Source: Gammaproteobacteria bacterium
Lineage (GTDB): Bacteria; Pseudomonadota; Gammaproteobacteria; Burkholderiales; Burkholderiaceae_B
Reading direction: 5' to 3'
Length of the DNA: 64,000 nt
NCBI GenBank assembly: GCA_030832095.1
Contig: JAURJT010000052.1
Coordinates: forward strand, 26,500 to 90,499
The notes under the pieces were generated by a model, which saw only the letters and a list, made by a program, of their open reading frames with translations, was not told the origin of the DNA and ran no database searches. The translations under genes were made by a program, and so were the position numbers. Below are positions 1 through 8,544 of the stretch, piece after piece (the stretch's first letter is position 1; each line of letters starts with the position of its first letter).

Positions 1-428
1 TCTTGATGTGCAAATATGTGATGCCCATCATGGAGGCCAAAGGTGCGGGCTCAATCGTCAACATTTCGTCGACTTCAGGGATTCGCTTTTCGGGTGCGCC
101 TCAAGTGGGCTACGCTGCGGCAAAGGCTGGCGTCATACAGTTTGGCCGAGTGGTGGCTGTTGAGTATGCCAAAAAAGGCATCCGCGTAAACTCAGTACTG
201 CCTGGTTTGTTGCACACGCCGCTGGTTGAAGCTGTGTTGGCTGGTGCGCAGGCGGGTGGCGATGCCGAGGGCTTGTTAAAACGTAGGCAGGCACGCATCC
301 CAATGTCATTTATGGGCGACGGCCGCGATACCGCCAACGCCGTATTGTTTTTAGCCTCGGATGAGGCGCGTTTCATTACCGGTACCGAACTCGTTGTTGA
401 TGGTGGCATGAGCGCGAAGTGCGACTAG
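1..428 (+). CDS. SDR family oxidoreductase (5' truncated by window edge)
   Basis: This is the C-terminal part (about 141 residues visible) of a short-chain dehydrogenase/reductase of the FabG-like classical type, usually about 250 aa; the Rossmann N-terminus lies outside the window. Visible family marks are the NISS strand before the catalytic Ser, the catalytic YAAAK (Y-x3-K), the VNSVLPG loop and the C-terminal ITGTELVVDGG. It should be a cytosolic NAD(P)-dependent alcohol/ketone oxidoreductase; the substrate is unknown. It is the first visible gene of a + strand run, 33 bp before the MDR reductase, so a shared transcript is likely. No start codon is claimed. Confidence 0.9.
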   Translation, partial: LMCKYVMPIMEAKGAGSIVNISSTSGIRFSGAPQVGYAAAKAGVIQFGRVVAVEYAKKGIRVNSVLPGLLHTPLVEAVLAGAQAGGDAEGLLKRRQARIPMSFMGDGRDTANAVLFLASDEARFITGTELVVDGGMSAKCD

Positions 429-461
429 AGTAAAAAATCTTACAGACACTGGAGACTAAAC

Positions 462-1433
462 ATGAAAGCAGCTGTATTAACGAATGAAGGATTTCACATC
501 ACTGAGGCGCCAAAGCCCGTCCCAACAGCCGATCAGGTTTTGGTGCGTGTGCGTGCGGCGGGTTTGAATCGCGCCGATCTTGGTGTGATCGCCGGCGGTA
601 TGCACGGCAGCCAAGGTGGTGCAGGCACTGTGCCTGGCCTTGAGTGGGCAGGTGAGATTGCCGAGCTAGGTGCTAACGCGAAAGGTTTAAAGGTCGGTGA
701 CCGGGTAATGTGTTCTGGGTCAGGCGGCTACGCTGAATATGCCGTCGCTGACTGGGGGCGTGTGATGTCGATCCCGTCTGACTCGATGAGCTTTGAGCAA
801 GCGACTAGCTTGCCGATTGCCGTCACAACGATGCATAACGCGTTAGTCACTGCAGGCGAATTGCGTGCAGGCGAGACGGTGCTGATTCAGGGTGCTTCGT
901 CGGGCGTAGGCTTGATGGCCATGCAGATTGCAAAATTGATGGGTGCTAAGACGGTCATCGGTACCTCGTCTAACCCAGAGCGGCGTGCACAGCTCAAACA
1001 GTTTGGTGCTGACTTTGCGATCGACAACAGCGACCCTCAGTGGCCAAAGCTTGCTACCGAAGCAAATGGTGGCAAAGGTGTTGATCTGATTATTGATCAA
1101 TTGTCTGGCAAGTTCGGCACCCCTAACATCGAGGCCTGTGCGATTCTTGGTCGCATCGTGAACGTCGGCCGCCTTGCTGGGCGTTTCGCTGAATTTGATT
1201 TTGATTTGCACGCACTCAAGCGTATCAAGTACACCGGTGTGACCTTTCGCACTCGCAGCGTAGACGAAGTACGCGAGATCACCAGGCTTGCGATGGCAGA
1301 CTTAGCGGGTCATTTAAAGTCGGGCAAACTCGCTTTGCCAATTGACAGTAGCTATAGCTTTGACAAACTTGCCGATGCCTTTGCACGCATGCGTGCCAAT
1401 CAGCACTTTGGCAAAATTGTTGTCACGATGTAA
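462..1433 (+). CDS. Zinc-independent MDR alcohol dehydrogenase / quinone oxidoreductase-like
   Basis: A 323-aa medium-chain dehydrogenase/reductase: GroES-like N-terminal half (about residues 1-120) followed by an NADPH-binding Rossmann half with GASSGVG at 144-150. The structural and catalytic zinc ligands of alcohol dehydrogenases are absent, so it belongs with the quinone oxidoreductase/enoyl reductase side (PIG3-like). It probably reduces an activated C=C bond or a quinone with NADPH in the cytosol. The ATG has a good CTGGAG ribosome site 8 nt upstream. It sits between the SDR and a PPOX-type flavoprotein in the same operon. Confidence 0.88.
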   Translation: MKAAVLTNEGFHITEAPKPVPTADQVLVRVRAAGLNRADLGVIAGGMHGSQGGAGTVPGLEWAGEIAELGANAKGLKVGDRVMCSGSGGYAEYAVADWGRVMSIPSDSMSFEQATSLPIAVTTMHNALVTAGELRAGETVLIQGASSGVGLMAMQIAKLMGAKTVIGTSSNPERRAQLKQFGADFAIDNSDPQWPKLATEANGGKGVDLIIDQLSGKFGTPNIEACAILGRIVNVGRLAGRFAEFDFDLHALKRIKYTGVTFRTRSVDEVREITRLAMADLAGHLKSGKLALPIDSSYSFDKLADAFARMRANQHFGKIVVTM

Positions 1434-1444
1434 TTGAGGCATTG

Positions 1445-2047
1445 ATGATCCAGACCATCGAGCAGTTGCGCGGCTTGTATGCCCCGGCAAAAGAGCGGGC
1501 TGTTAAAAAACAGTTGTCAGCTCTTGATGTGCATTGTCAGCGCTTTATCGGGCTTTCACCTTTTGTGGTGATCTCGAGTATCGGTCTGGATCAAATGCTC
1601 GATGCTTCGCCTCGCGGCGGGGCGCCTGGCTTTGTTAAAAGCGTAGATGCGCACACGCTGCTGATACCCGATTCGCCCGGCAATAATCGTTTAGATACGC
1701 TTGAAAATATCATTCACACCGGCAAGGTCGGGATGTTGTTTTTGATCCCAGGTATGGACGAGACCTTGCGAGTGAACGGCACAGCAAGCTTGTCAGACGA
1801 TGCTGCAGATCTCGCGCTTTGCACGACTGAGGTGCGTACCCCAAAGCTGGTTATCAAAGTGGTCGTGAGCCAGGCTTATCTGCACTGCGCCAAAGCATTC
1901 ATGCGCTCAAAGCTGTGGGATTCACAAAGTCATATCGAGCGTGCGCTAATGCCCAGTATGGGCGAGATGATTAACGAACAGGCGAAAATGACTACGCCAT
2001 CAGAAACGCAAGAAGAGATGCTGGCACGGTATCGCGCCGAGCTGTAA
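1445..2047 (+). CDS. Pyridoxamine 5'-phosphate oxidase-family FMN protein (MSMEG_1061/DR2398 type)
   Basis: About 200 residues with the split-barrel FMN-binding fold of the PNPOx superfamily. The segments FVVISSIG, DASPRGG and GNNRLDTLENI are typical of the MSMEG_1061/DR_2398 subgroup, whose function is unsettled (general FMN- or F420-type redox proteins rather than vitamin B6 synthesis). An in-frame TTG lies just before the ATG at 1445; the ATG is preferred because GAGG lies at a workable distance upstream. The gene starts about 11 nt after the MDR stop, so the two are probably co-transcribed. Confidence 0.8.
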   Translation: MIQTIEQLRGLYAPAKERAVKKQLSALDVHCQRFIGLSPFVVISSIGLDQMLDASPRGGAPGFVKSVDAHTLLIPDSPGNNRLDTLENIIHTGKVGMLFLIPGMDETLRVNGTASLSDDAADLALCTTEVRTPKLVIKVVVSQAYLHCAKAFMRSKLWDSQSHIERALMPSMGEMINEQAKMTTPSETQEEMLARYRAEL

Positions 2048-2151
2048 GATGCCGTGCCATTGTCCTATTGCTTGTTAACCCCTGAATGGTCGCGCCATCG
2101 GGTGTTGTTCTGCCCGTTGCGTTTGCATGCCCTGTGTACTCACGTCGTCGT

Positions 2152-2173
2152 CGAGTGCCGGCTGCCGGACTCG
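2152..2173 (+). other. Intercistronic hairpin
   Basis: An inverted repeat (CGAGT-g-CCGG, 3-nt loop, CCGGACTCG) sits in the 182-bp gap between the PPOX-type gene and the alpha/beta hydrolase. There is no T-run, so it does not look like a Rho-independent terminator. It may be an RNA processing or stability element. Nothing else was recognised in this gap apart from the AGGAG ribosome site of the next gene. Confidence 0.35.
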
Positions 2174-2229
2174 CCACTGTACAGAACGCGTTAGCATAAG
2201 CATCACCCAGTTGACCCAGGAGCCTAGAG

Positions 2230-3117
2230 ATGTCAATCAAGCACTCAGACGTGTCGATTCAATATGGTTATGCGACGGTCGCGCTCGGGCAAATACATTA
2301 TGCTCAGGCAGGTGCACCAGACGCGCCGCCGCTGATTTTGATGCATGCTGCCGGACGTTCAAACAGCTGTTATCGGCATATGCTGCCTTTACTCGCCAAA
2401 GATTTTCGAGCGATTGCCATTGATTTGCCGGGGTTTGGCTACTCGGCCCGTATGGCTGAAAACCCTACGATTGATGCCTTGGCACAAACGCTGGCTGAGT
2501 TGATGGATGCGCTTGCGTTGCATCGCCCCCACATCTTTGGTCTCCATACTGGAAACAAAATCGCCGCCGCCTTGGCAGCGAATTGGCCCGAACGGGTTGG
2601 TGACGTGATCTTGGCAGGGCAGACTCATAGCCTGATCCTTGATATGGAAACGCGTAACGCCGCCTTGGCGTCGTATTGTGAGAAGTATTTTCCTAAGTAT
2701 GGGCATAGCTTGGACGGCTCGCATTTACTGAAAGCCTGGAACGTCACACGGGCTGCTGTCGAAGGGTTTTGGTGGCCACCCGAGTTGCTCAATAACAAGG
2801 CGACAAGTGCTGCCGACCTTGCGCAGGCCGAGGTGCGCGTCATTGACCATCTGCACGGTTGGGAGAGTATCGCGCCCCTGTATCGGGCGATTTTTGCGTT
2901 TGACTTACCCGAGGTGGTCAAGCGCATTGAGGCCAGAACACTTGTCTTAGAGCTGCTCACACAGCAAGAGGCGCATTATGGGCCGCAAGGCAGACTTCTC
3001 TGTGATTTGATCACGGGGGCAGAACATGAGCAGCTACAAAATGCCGTAGGTCTCTCGATGGAGTACCGTCCAGGCGAGGTCGTCGAGGCTATCCGTAGGT
3101 TCTTATGTAGGGTATAG
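2230..3117 (+). CDS. Alpha/beta-hydrolase fold protein with HTG in place of the nucleophile elbow
   Basis: A 295-aa alpha/beta hydrolase: an oxyanion-side HAAG (39-42), then DLPGFGYS (65-72), a region resembling the nucleophile elbow at 104-108, and the conserved PERV shortly after. The elbow reads G-L-H-T-G, so His106 occupies the place of the usual Ser (G-x-S-x-G), and no clear catalytic His precedes the C-terminal helix. It may be a variant hydrolase subfamily or a non-hydrolytic member. AGGAG lies upstream of the ATG. It precedes a Bug receptor gene in the same operon. Confidence 0.82.
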   Translation: MSIKHSDVSIQYGYATVALGQIHYAQAGAPDAPPLILMHAAGRSNSCYRHMLPLLAKDFRAIAIDLPGFGYSARMAENPTIDALAQTLAELMDALALHRPHIFGLHTGNKIAAALAANWPERVGDVILAGQTHSLILDMETRNAALASYCEKYFPKYGHSLDGSHLLKAWNVTRAAVEGFWWPPELLNNKATSAADLAQAEVRVIDHLHGWESIAPLYRAIFAFDLPEVVKRIEARTLVLELLTQQEAHYGPQGRLLCDLITGAEHEQLQNAVGLSMEYRPGEVVEAIRRFLCRV

Positions 3118-3194
3118 TTTTTGAAACTCAAACAGACTCAAGCCGCCCAAGAGCGGAGGTCTGTCATCAACCATCAACGCCAAGGAGGGCAACG

Positions 3195-4175
3195 ATGATC
3201 AAGATAACGGGCCGTAGTGTTCGTACGCTTTTGCTTGCAGGTTTACTCGCCTTATCGACAAGTGGCTTTGCGCAAGACTATCCGACTAAGCCCATTCGGT
3301 TGTTGATACCAGCGCCCCCCGGTGGTGGCACCGATATTTTGGCGCGCGTGATGGCCGATCATTTGGTCAAGCAGTTTGGTCAACCCATCGTGTTTGATCA
3401 CAAAGGTGGTGCGAGCGGCATGATTGCAGTTGAGAACCTGATGCAGGCACCCGCAGATGGGTATACCTTGTTGATGGTGTACTCGGGCATCGTCACAGTG
3501 AATCAGTCGTTACATAAAAATATTAAATACGATCCACTTAAAGATCTGGTCGGCATTGCAAACTTCGCAGAGGTGCCAAATCTACTAATTGTTCACCCCT
3601 CTTTTAAGGTTGAATCAGTTAAAGATTTGATTGCTCAGGCTAAGGCCAAGCCTGATGGGATCACCTATGCCTCGTCGGGCAACGGTGTGTCGAATCATTT
3701 GGCAATGGAGTTGTTCAAACAAATGGCTGGCGTCTCAATTGTGCATGTCCCCTACAAGGGTGGCTCTCAGGCGATGGTAGGTCTGATGGGTGGTCAGGTG
3801 CAACTGATGTTTAACAACACGCCCGAGGTATTGCCGCAGCTGAACTCGGGTCGACTGAAGGTGTTGGCAATTGCCTTACCCCAGCGTTCGCCACTCATGC
3901 CAGATATCCCAACCGTTGCCGAGGCTGGCCTGCCAGATTTCAATATTTCGCTCTGGTACGGTCTGATTGGTGTTAAAGGCATCCCGCAGCCGATCGTTGA
4001 AAAACTAAACCTAGCGGTACGCAATTCGTTGGCAGACCCTGAAGTCATTGCAAAGTTAGCTAAGCTTGGCTCACAACCGCTTATTCAAACAACCCAACAA
4101 TTTGCGGAAGTGATTAAAAGCGATTCAGCAAAATGGGCTGAGGTGATTAAAGCTGGCAACATCAAGCCAGACTAG
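3195..4175 (+). CDS. Bug (TctC family) periplasmic solute-binding receptor 1
   Basis: A 326-aa member of the Bordetella uptake gene family: periplasmic solute-binding proteins, generally for carboxylates, that serve as TctC subunits of tripartite tricarboxylate transporters or act as orphan receptors. A signal peptide of about 26 residues ends at GFAQ. Family marks are YPTKPIRLL, PAPPGGGTDILAR, the ADGYTLL loop and HVPYKGGSQAM. AAGGAGG precedes the ATG. It is an orphan locally; the nearest tctAB genes are 9 kb away on the other strand. Its 3' end is followed by a hairpin and degenerate repeats. Confidence 0.93.
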   Translation: MIKITGRSVRTLLLAGLLALSTSGFAQDYPTKPIRLLIPAPPGGGTDILARVMADHLVKQFGQPIVFDHKGGASGMIAVENLMQAPADGYTLLMVYSGIVTVNQSLHKNIKYDPLKDLVGIANFAEVPNLLIVHPSFKVESVKDLIAQAKAKPDGITYASSGNGVSNHLAMELFKQMAGVSIVHVPYKGGSQAMVGLMGGQVQLMFNNTPEVLPQLNSGRLKVLAIALPQRSPLMPDIPTVAEAGLPDFNISLWYGLIGVKGIPQPIVEKLNLAVRNSLADPEVIAKLAKLGSQPLIQTTQQFAEVIKSDSAKWAEVIKAGNIKPD

Positions 4176-4286
4176 TTGACCTAGACCGGTCCATTCGTCA
4201 AACCAGACGAATGGACTCATCAAGCAAGCCCCGCTCATCAATCAAGCTAGACCAGTCCATCAAGTCAGCCAGACTATTTCATCAAA
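4164..4286 (+). repeat. Degenerate repeats at the 3' end of bug gene
   Basis: The end of the Bug gene (ATCAAGCCAGACTAG) recurs imperfectly through the gap: CTAGACCGGTCCAT at 4181 and CTAGACCAGTCCAT at 4247 differ by one base, and CATCAAGCAAGCC, CATCAATCAAGC and CATCAAGTCAGCCAGAC repeat the same motif. It reads as a decayed tandem duplication of the gene terminus. Copy boundaries are approximate. Confidence 0.5.
4189..4216 (+). other. Strong hairpin just downstream of bug gene
   Basis: A perfect 11-bp stem (GTCCATTCGTC / GACGAATGGAC) with a 6-nt loop begins 13 nt after the Bug stop codon. No T-run follows, and the next gene continues on the same strand. I infer an mRNA 3'-end stabiliser or partial terminator that would raise receptor yield relative to downstream genes. 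Confidence 0.55.
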
Positions 4287-4295
4287 GAGAGCAAC

Positions 4296-5465
4296 ATGCA
4301 AAGCAAATTATTTTCACCGCTACAAATTCGAGACGTGGTCATTCGCAATCGTATTGCCCTATCTCCGATGCTGACCTACTCTGCGGTCAATGGCCATGCC
4401 AGTGATTGGCACTTTGCGCATTACGCCAAATACGCAGTGGGTGGTGTGGGCTTGGTGATGGTTGAGTCTACGAAGGTTGATCCACGAGGCTGTACAACAC
4501 CTGCAGACTTAGGCTTATGGAAAGATGATTTCATTCCACAGTTGCAGCGTATTACCTCGTTTGTAAAATCGTATGGCGCAACGGTGGGTATCCAATTAGG
4601 TCACTCTGGAATCAAGGCGCGTAATTCTGTGCCCTGGAAAGGACGTGCCCCACTTGATGCAAGCCAGAAGGGTGTGGATCACGGAGAAGACTGGGAGCTG
4701 ATTGGACCAAGTGCCTTCAGCCTACATCCCAAAGCCGCACTGCCAAGAGCGATGACGATCAAAGATATTCAAGAGCAAATTGAGCGCTGGGGCAAAGCGG
4801 CAGAGCGGGCTGATCGAGCTGGCTTTGACATCCTAGAGTTGCATGGCGCACACGGTTACCTTACCCATCAATTTTTATCAGCGACGACCAACCTGCGCAC
4901 GGATGAATACGGCGGTACTCCCGAAAAGCGGATGCGTTTCGCGATTGAGGTGGTCGAACGTGTCCGGCAATCATGGCCACACAACAAGCCCTTGTTCTAT
5001 CGAACCTCAGCTGTCGACGAGGTGGGTTGGACGATTGAAGACAGCATTAATTTAGCCAAGGTACTCAAGGCTAAGGGTGTGGACGTGTTTGACTGCAGCA
5101 GTGGCGGCATGTCAGAAAAATCAGCAGTACTCGCGCCGGTTAAACCTTCGTACGGTTACCAGGTACCCTACTCAGAAAAAATTCGCCATGGTGCTGACAT
5201 TATGACGATGGCAGTTGGGTTGATTATTCATGCCGACCAGGCAGAGAGTATTTTGCAAAAAGGCCAGGCCGATATCGTGGCGATTGGGCGCGAGATGTTG
5301 CACAACCCAAATTGGGCGTTAGATGCGGCCAGTAAACTCGGTCAAGACAACCCCTTTGCAACCGTGCCAGATAGTTATGCCTATTGGCTTGAGAAGCGAG
5401 CCGATGTTGGTTTCGGTGAGCGCAGTTCGACTTGGCTCAAAGGCATCGACGCCCCTCACGTCTGA
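4296..5465 (+). CDS. NADH:flavin oxidoreductase, old yellow enzyme (YqjM-like)
   Basis: A 389-aa FMN TIM-barrel ene-reductase. It opens with the NRIALSPM strand and carries the signature HGAHGYLTHQFLS with the substrate-binding His pair, plus TDEYGG and a late phosphate-binding VAIGREMLHNPNW. The Cys found in YqjM after SPM (SPMCMY), which tunes flavin potential, is replaced here (SPMLTY). It likely reduces an activated alkene with NAD(P)H in the cytosol. GAGAGC precedes the ATG. It lies between Bug receptor 1 and a CoA-transferase, suggesting a pathway acting on an unsaturated acid. Confidence 0.9.
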   Translation: MQSKLFSPLQIRDVVIRNRIALSPMLTYSAVNGHASDWHFAHYAKYAVGGVGLVMVESTKVDPRGCTTPADLGLWKDDFIPQLQRITSFVKSYGATVGIQLGHSGIKARNSVPWKGRAPLDASQKGVDHGEDWELIGPSAFSLHPKAALPRAMTIKDIQEQIERWGKAAERADRAGFDILELHGAHGYLTHQFLSATTNLRTDEYGGTPEKRMRFAIEVVERVRQSWPHNKPLFYRTSAVDEVGWTIEDSINLAKVLKAKGVDVFDCSSGGMSEKSAVLAPVKPSYGYQVPYSEKIRHGADIMTMAVGLIIHADQAESILQKGQADIVAIGREMLHNPNWALDAASKLGQDNPFATVPDSYAYWLEKRADVGFGERSSTWLKGIDAPHV

Positions 5466-5502
5466 GTCCTTGCCTTCGTAATCGATCATTAAAGAGATGT
5501 TC

Positions 5503-6738
5503 ATGACAGCACCACTAGCCGGCATTAAAGTTGTTGAAATCAGCGTTGCAATGGCGGGCCCATTTTGCGGCATGCTGTTGGGCGACTATGGCGCAGATGT
5601 CGTCAAGATAGAGCGCACGGTCACGGGTGACGATAGCCGTGTCTGGGCGCCTTATTTTCATGATTCGATGAGTTACTACTACGCGGCGGCAAACCGTAAT
5701 AAGCGTGGCATGGCGATTGATTTGAAATCGCCTGAAGGTGTGGCGATTGCACGTAAGCTGATCGAAGAGGCCGATGTCTTTGTGCATAACTACCGCATGG
5801 GCGCGCTGGATCGTTTAGGCCTAGATTATGAAAGCTTGTCTAAAGTGAACCCTCGCCTGGTCTACTGCGCAATCAGTGGCTTTGGTGCCACAGGGCCTTT
5901 GAGCCGAGAGCCAGCGAACGATCTGTTCATGCAGGCGTATGCAGGTTCAATGAGCATTACGGGCGACCCAGAGGGTAGCCCCGCCAAGATGGGTATGTCA
6001 GTGGCCGATGTTGGGGCAGGGATGTTTGGTACGATTGGCATCATGATGGCACTTGAAACGCGCCATCGCACTGGCCGCGGTCAGCGTGTGGACACCTCTT
6101 TGCTTGAAGGTCATATGTCAATGCTGGCACAGTTCTTTACACGCTATTTTTCAAGTGGTGAAGTACCGGGCCCAAGTGGTAGTGGCTCGCTCGGCAGCCC
6201 AACGTATCGTGCGTATCAGGCTAGCGATCAGTGGCTGGTGATCTCTTCGTTTAATCAACGGATGTGGAAAGGTTTATGCACCGTCCTTGAGAGACCTGAG
6301 TGGGTCGATGATCCAAGATTTGTGAATCCTGAGATGCGTTCGTTGAACCGCTTTATGTTGATTCAAATGATTGGTGACATCATCATCACGCAACCTCTCG
6401 CGCATTGGCAGGCGCGCTTGCTCGAGCAAGATGTGCCCTGTTCGCCCGTCAACACGATTGATAAAGTTGTGGTGCAACCGCAGGTGCTTGCGCGCGATAT
6501 GGTGCACGAGATGGATCTTGAAGGACTGGGCAAAATTGCAATGGCGGGCTTGCCAATCAAATTCAGTGACTCGCCAGGTGAAATTCGCTTGCCGCCACCA
6601 CGCTTAGGGCAGCACACGGCTGAAGTGATGGCGGCTGCCGGCTTTACTGAGGAACAGATTCAGGCACTAGCGGCGCAAGGTACGATCGGTTTAGACCCAG
6701 GTTGGGTCAAGGTGCCCAAAGTGGGTCAGTCAAGCTAA
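5503..6738 (+). CDS. Class III (CaiB/BaiF) CoA-transferase
   Basis: About 411 aa of the family III CoA-transferase fold: N-terminal VVEISVAMAGPFCGMLLGDYGADVVK-type Rossmann segment, NYRMGALDRLGLDY, SGFG and the catalytic-Asp motif SVADVGAG (Asp about 169, the Asp that forms the acyl anhydride in formyl-CoA transferase). It transfers CoA between a donor thioester and a carboxylic acid. An ATG at 5497 is also in frame, but AAAGAG abuts it directly and spaces correctly only for the ATG at 5503. It follows the OYE gene closely and precedes an M28-like gene. Confidence 0.9.
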   Translation: MTAPLAGIKVVEISVAMAGPFCGMLLGDYGADVVKIERTVTGDDSRVWAPYFHDSMSYYYAAANRNKRGMAIDLKSPEGVAIARKLIEEADVFVHNYRMGALDRLGLDYESLSKVNPRLVYCAISGFGATGPLSREPANDLFMQAYAGSMSITGDPEGSPAKMGMSVADVGAGMFGTIGIMMALETRHRTGRGQRVDTSLLEGHMSMLAQFFTRYFSSGEVPGPSGSGSLGSPTYRAYQASDQWLVISSFNQRMWKGLCTVLERPEWVDDPRFVNPEMRSLNRFMLIQMIGDIIITQPLAHWQARLLEQDVPCSPVNTIDKVVVQPQVLARDMVHEMDLEGLGKIAMAGLPIKFSDSPGEIRLPPPRLGQHTAEVMAAAGFTEEQIQALAAQGTIGLDPGWVKVPKVGQSS

Positions 6739-6753
6739 AACACGGAGTCACCA

Positions 6754-8517
6754 GTGAATCTCATTATCGACAGCAGTGATCTTTCGGTTGAACGTGTACG
6801 CGCAGATGTCGAGCACATTTGCAAACAAATTCCGTCTCGCTTAGCTGGGTCAGAAAACGGTAAACGCATGGCAGAATTTAGCTGTGCCGGCCTTGCTGCA
6901 GCTGGTGCGCAAGCTCAACTTCACGAGATCCCAGGTTTAGTCAGCTTTCCCCGTGCGGGCAAGTTGGATATCTTGAAACCCGCCGGCAAAACACTGATTG
7001 CAAACACCCTTGGCCACAGCGTGTCGACTTCAGCTCAGGGCGTGACCGCTGAGTTGGTGAATGTCGGGCCCGGTGGTTATGCAGATTATGTCGGCAAAGA
7101 TGCTGCCGGAAAAATTGTTTTAGTTGAGCTGTCATATCACCCAGGTCGTCATGAGAAGCAGCGTATCGCTGCAGAATATGGTGCGTTAGGCTGTGTCATG
7201 ATGAACTGGGGCTACGCCGACAGCAAGTTGTTGCCCTATGGTTCGGTGAAGCCAGCTTGGGGTAATCCAACCCCTGACACCTTTCGCAACGAGATGACGC
7301 AGTTGCCCTGCATCGGTATTGCGCGCGATGATGGGCTACATTTACGCGAGCTGTTAACTGCAGGCTCAGTGACTGTTCAGTTGCATGCCGATGTCGATAA
7401 TGTTTGGCGCCCAATCCAAATGACGACTGGCGAAGTGGCTGCCGATGGCTCTGACGATTTTGTTGTGGTCGGCGGGCATCAAGACTCTTGGGAGGGCGAG
7501 CAAGCGACTGATAATGCCGCAGGTTCAGCCTGCATGATTGAGTTGGCGCGTTTCTTCACCAAGTATCGCAAGCATTTGCGCCGAGGGATTTCGTTCGGCT
7601 TATGGACAGCCCACGAGACAGGCACGATGATTGGCTCGACTTGGTATGTCGATAAAAACTGGGATCGTCTGCGAGAACATGGCATTGCTTATTTGCAAAT
7701 TGATCAGCCCGCTTGTTTTGGTACAACTCGCTGGGGGAGTGTTTCTAACGCTGAGCTCAAACAATTTCAAGAGACGATCGATGCCAAACTATTAGGGGAT
7801 CGACCTCGCGCTTGGCGCCGCACCGTCAAAATTGGAGACGCCTCCTTTTTTGGTGTTGGTGTACCAATGTTTTCTGGATTGGGCGTCTTTACAGCCGAAG
7901 AGCTCAAGGCTAGCGGCAATGCAAATTTAGGTTGGTGGCATCACAGCCTTGAAAATACGGTTGATAAGCTTGATTGGGACACGATGGGCCTGCATTTAAA
8001 AATGTATGCGGCATATGTCTGGGAGCTCTGTACCGCACCTATTATTCCGTGTACTTTTACACCCGTTGCAGATGAAGTCATTCATCGCCTGGGTGAGTTA
8101 TTGCCTGCGGGCGCAAGCATTGGGCTGGAGTCTGCTCTGGCTTCTGCCCAAAAGCTGCGCGAACAAACCTTGCTCTTTGATCAGTACGCGACCGAACTGA
8201 ATCGCAAGTGTGTGGCGAAAGACGAGCAAGCTGGGGCGCAAGCAGAGTTAGTGAATACGACGATTAAGCGCTTGAGTCGTTTGCTCTTGCCGATGGTCGG
8301 CACTGTGAAGGGGCGCTATGGCCATGACCCTTACTCGTATACCGCCCAAACGACGGTTTTGCCGTCCCTGTATGACGTACCTAAACTGGCTAAATTGCCT
8401 GAGACGGCAGAGCGATGGATGCTTGAAACTCAGTTGTTAAGAAATCGTAATAGCATTGTTGATACGCTGAGCGATGCGGCTCGACTCATTCAAGATGTGC
8501 TGCGCGCTGTGAAATAA
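6754..8517 (+). CDS. M28 family metallopeptidase-like protein with PA domain
   Basis: A 587-aa protein, GTG start with GGAG upstream. A PA-like insert spans about residues 80-210, followed by an M28 zinc-peptidase domain. Metal-ligand positions are recognisable: His242 (VVGGHQDS), Asp253 (ATDNAAGSA), Glu288, Asp317 (LQIDQP) and His396/397 (WWHHSLENTVDKLD). The general-base Glu of the usual EE pair is His287 (TAHETG instead of AEE-G), so peptidase activity is uncertain. No obvious signal peptide, so probably cytosolic. In a catabolic operon it may hydrolyse an amide or peptide-like substrate. Confidence 0.83.
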   Translation: MNLIIDSSDLSVERVRADVEHICKQIPSRLAGSENGKRMAEFSCAGLAAAGAQAQLHEIPGLVSFPRAGKLDILKPAGKTLIANTLGHSVSTSAQGVTAELVNVGPGGYADYVGKDAAGKIVLVELSYHPGRHEKQRIAAEYGALGCVMMNWGYADSKLLPYGSVKPAWGNPTPDTFRNEMTQLPCIGIARDDGLHLRELLTAGSVTVQLHADVDNVWRPIQMTTGEVAADGSDDFVVVGGHQDSWEGEQATDNAAGSACMIELARFFTKYRKHLRRGISFGLWTAHETGTMIGSTWYVDKNWDRLREHGIAYLQIDQPACFGTTRWGSVSNAELKQFQETIDAKLLGDRPRAWRRTVKIGDASFFGVGVPMFSGLGVFTAEELKASGNANLGWWHHSLENTVDKLDWDTMGLHLKMYAAYVWELCTAPIIPCTFTPVADEVIHRLGELLPAGASIGLESALASAQKLREQTLLFDQYATELNRKCVAKDEQAGAQAELVNTTIKRLSRLLLPMVGTVKGRYGHDPYSYTAQTTVLPSLYDVPKLAKLPETAERWMLETQLLRNRNSIVDTLSDAARLIQDVLRAVK

Positions 8518-8544
8518 ACGGATAGATTCAGTCAAGGAGTTGCA

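Noticed and set aside
2127..2423. 98-residue open frame overlapping the alpha/beta hydrolase start
   Set aside because: Out of frame with the hydrolase, no domain, and the hydrolase has a clear ribosome site.
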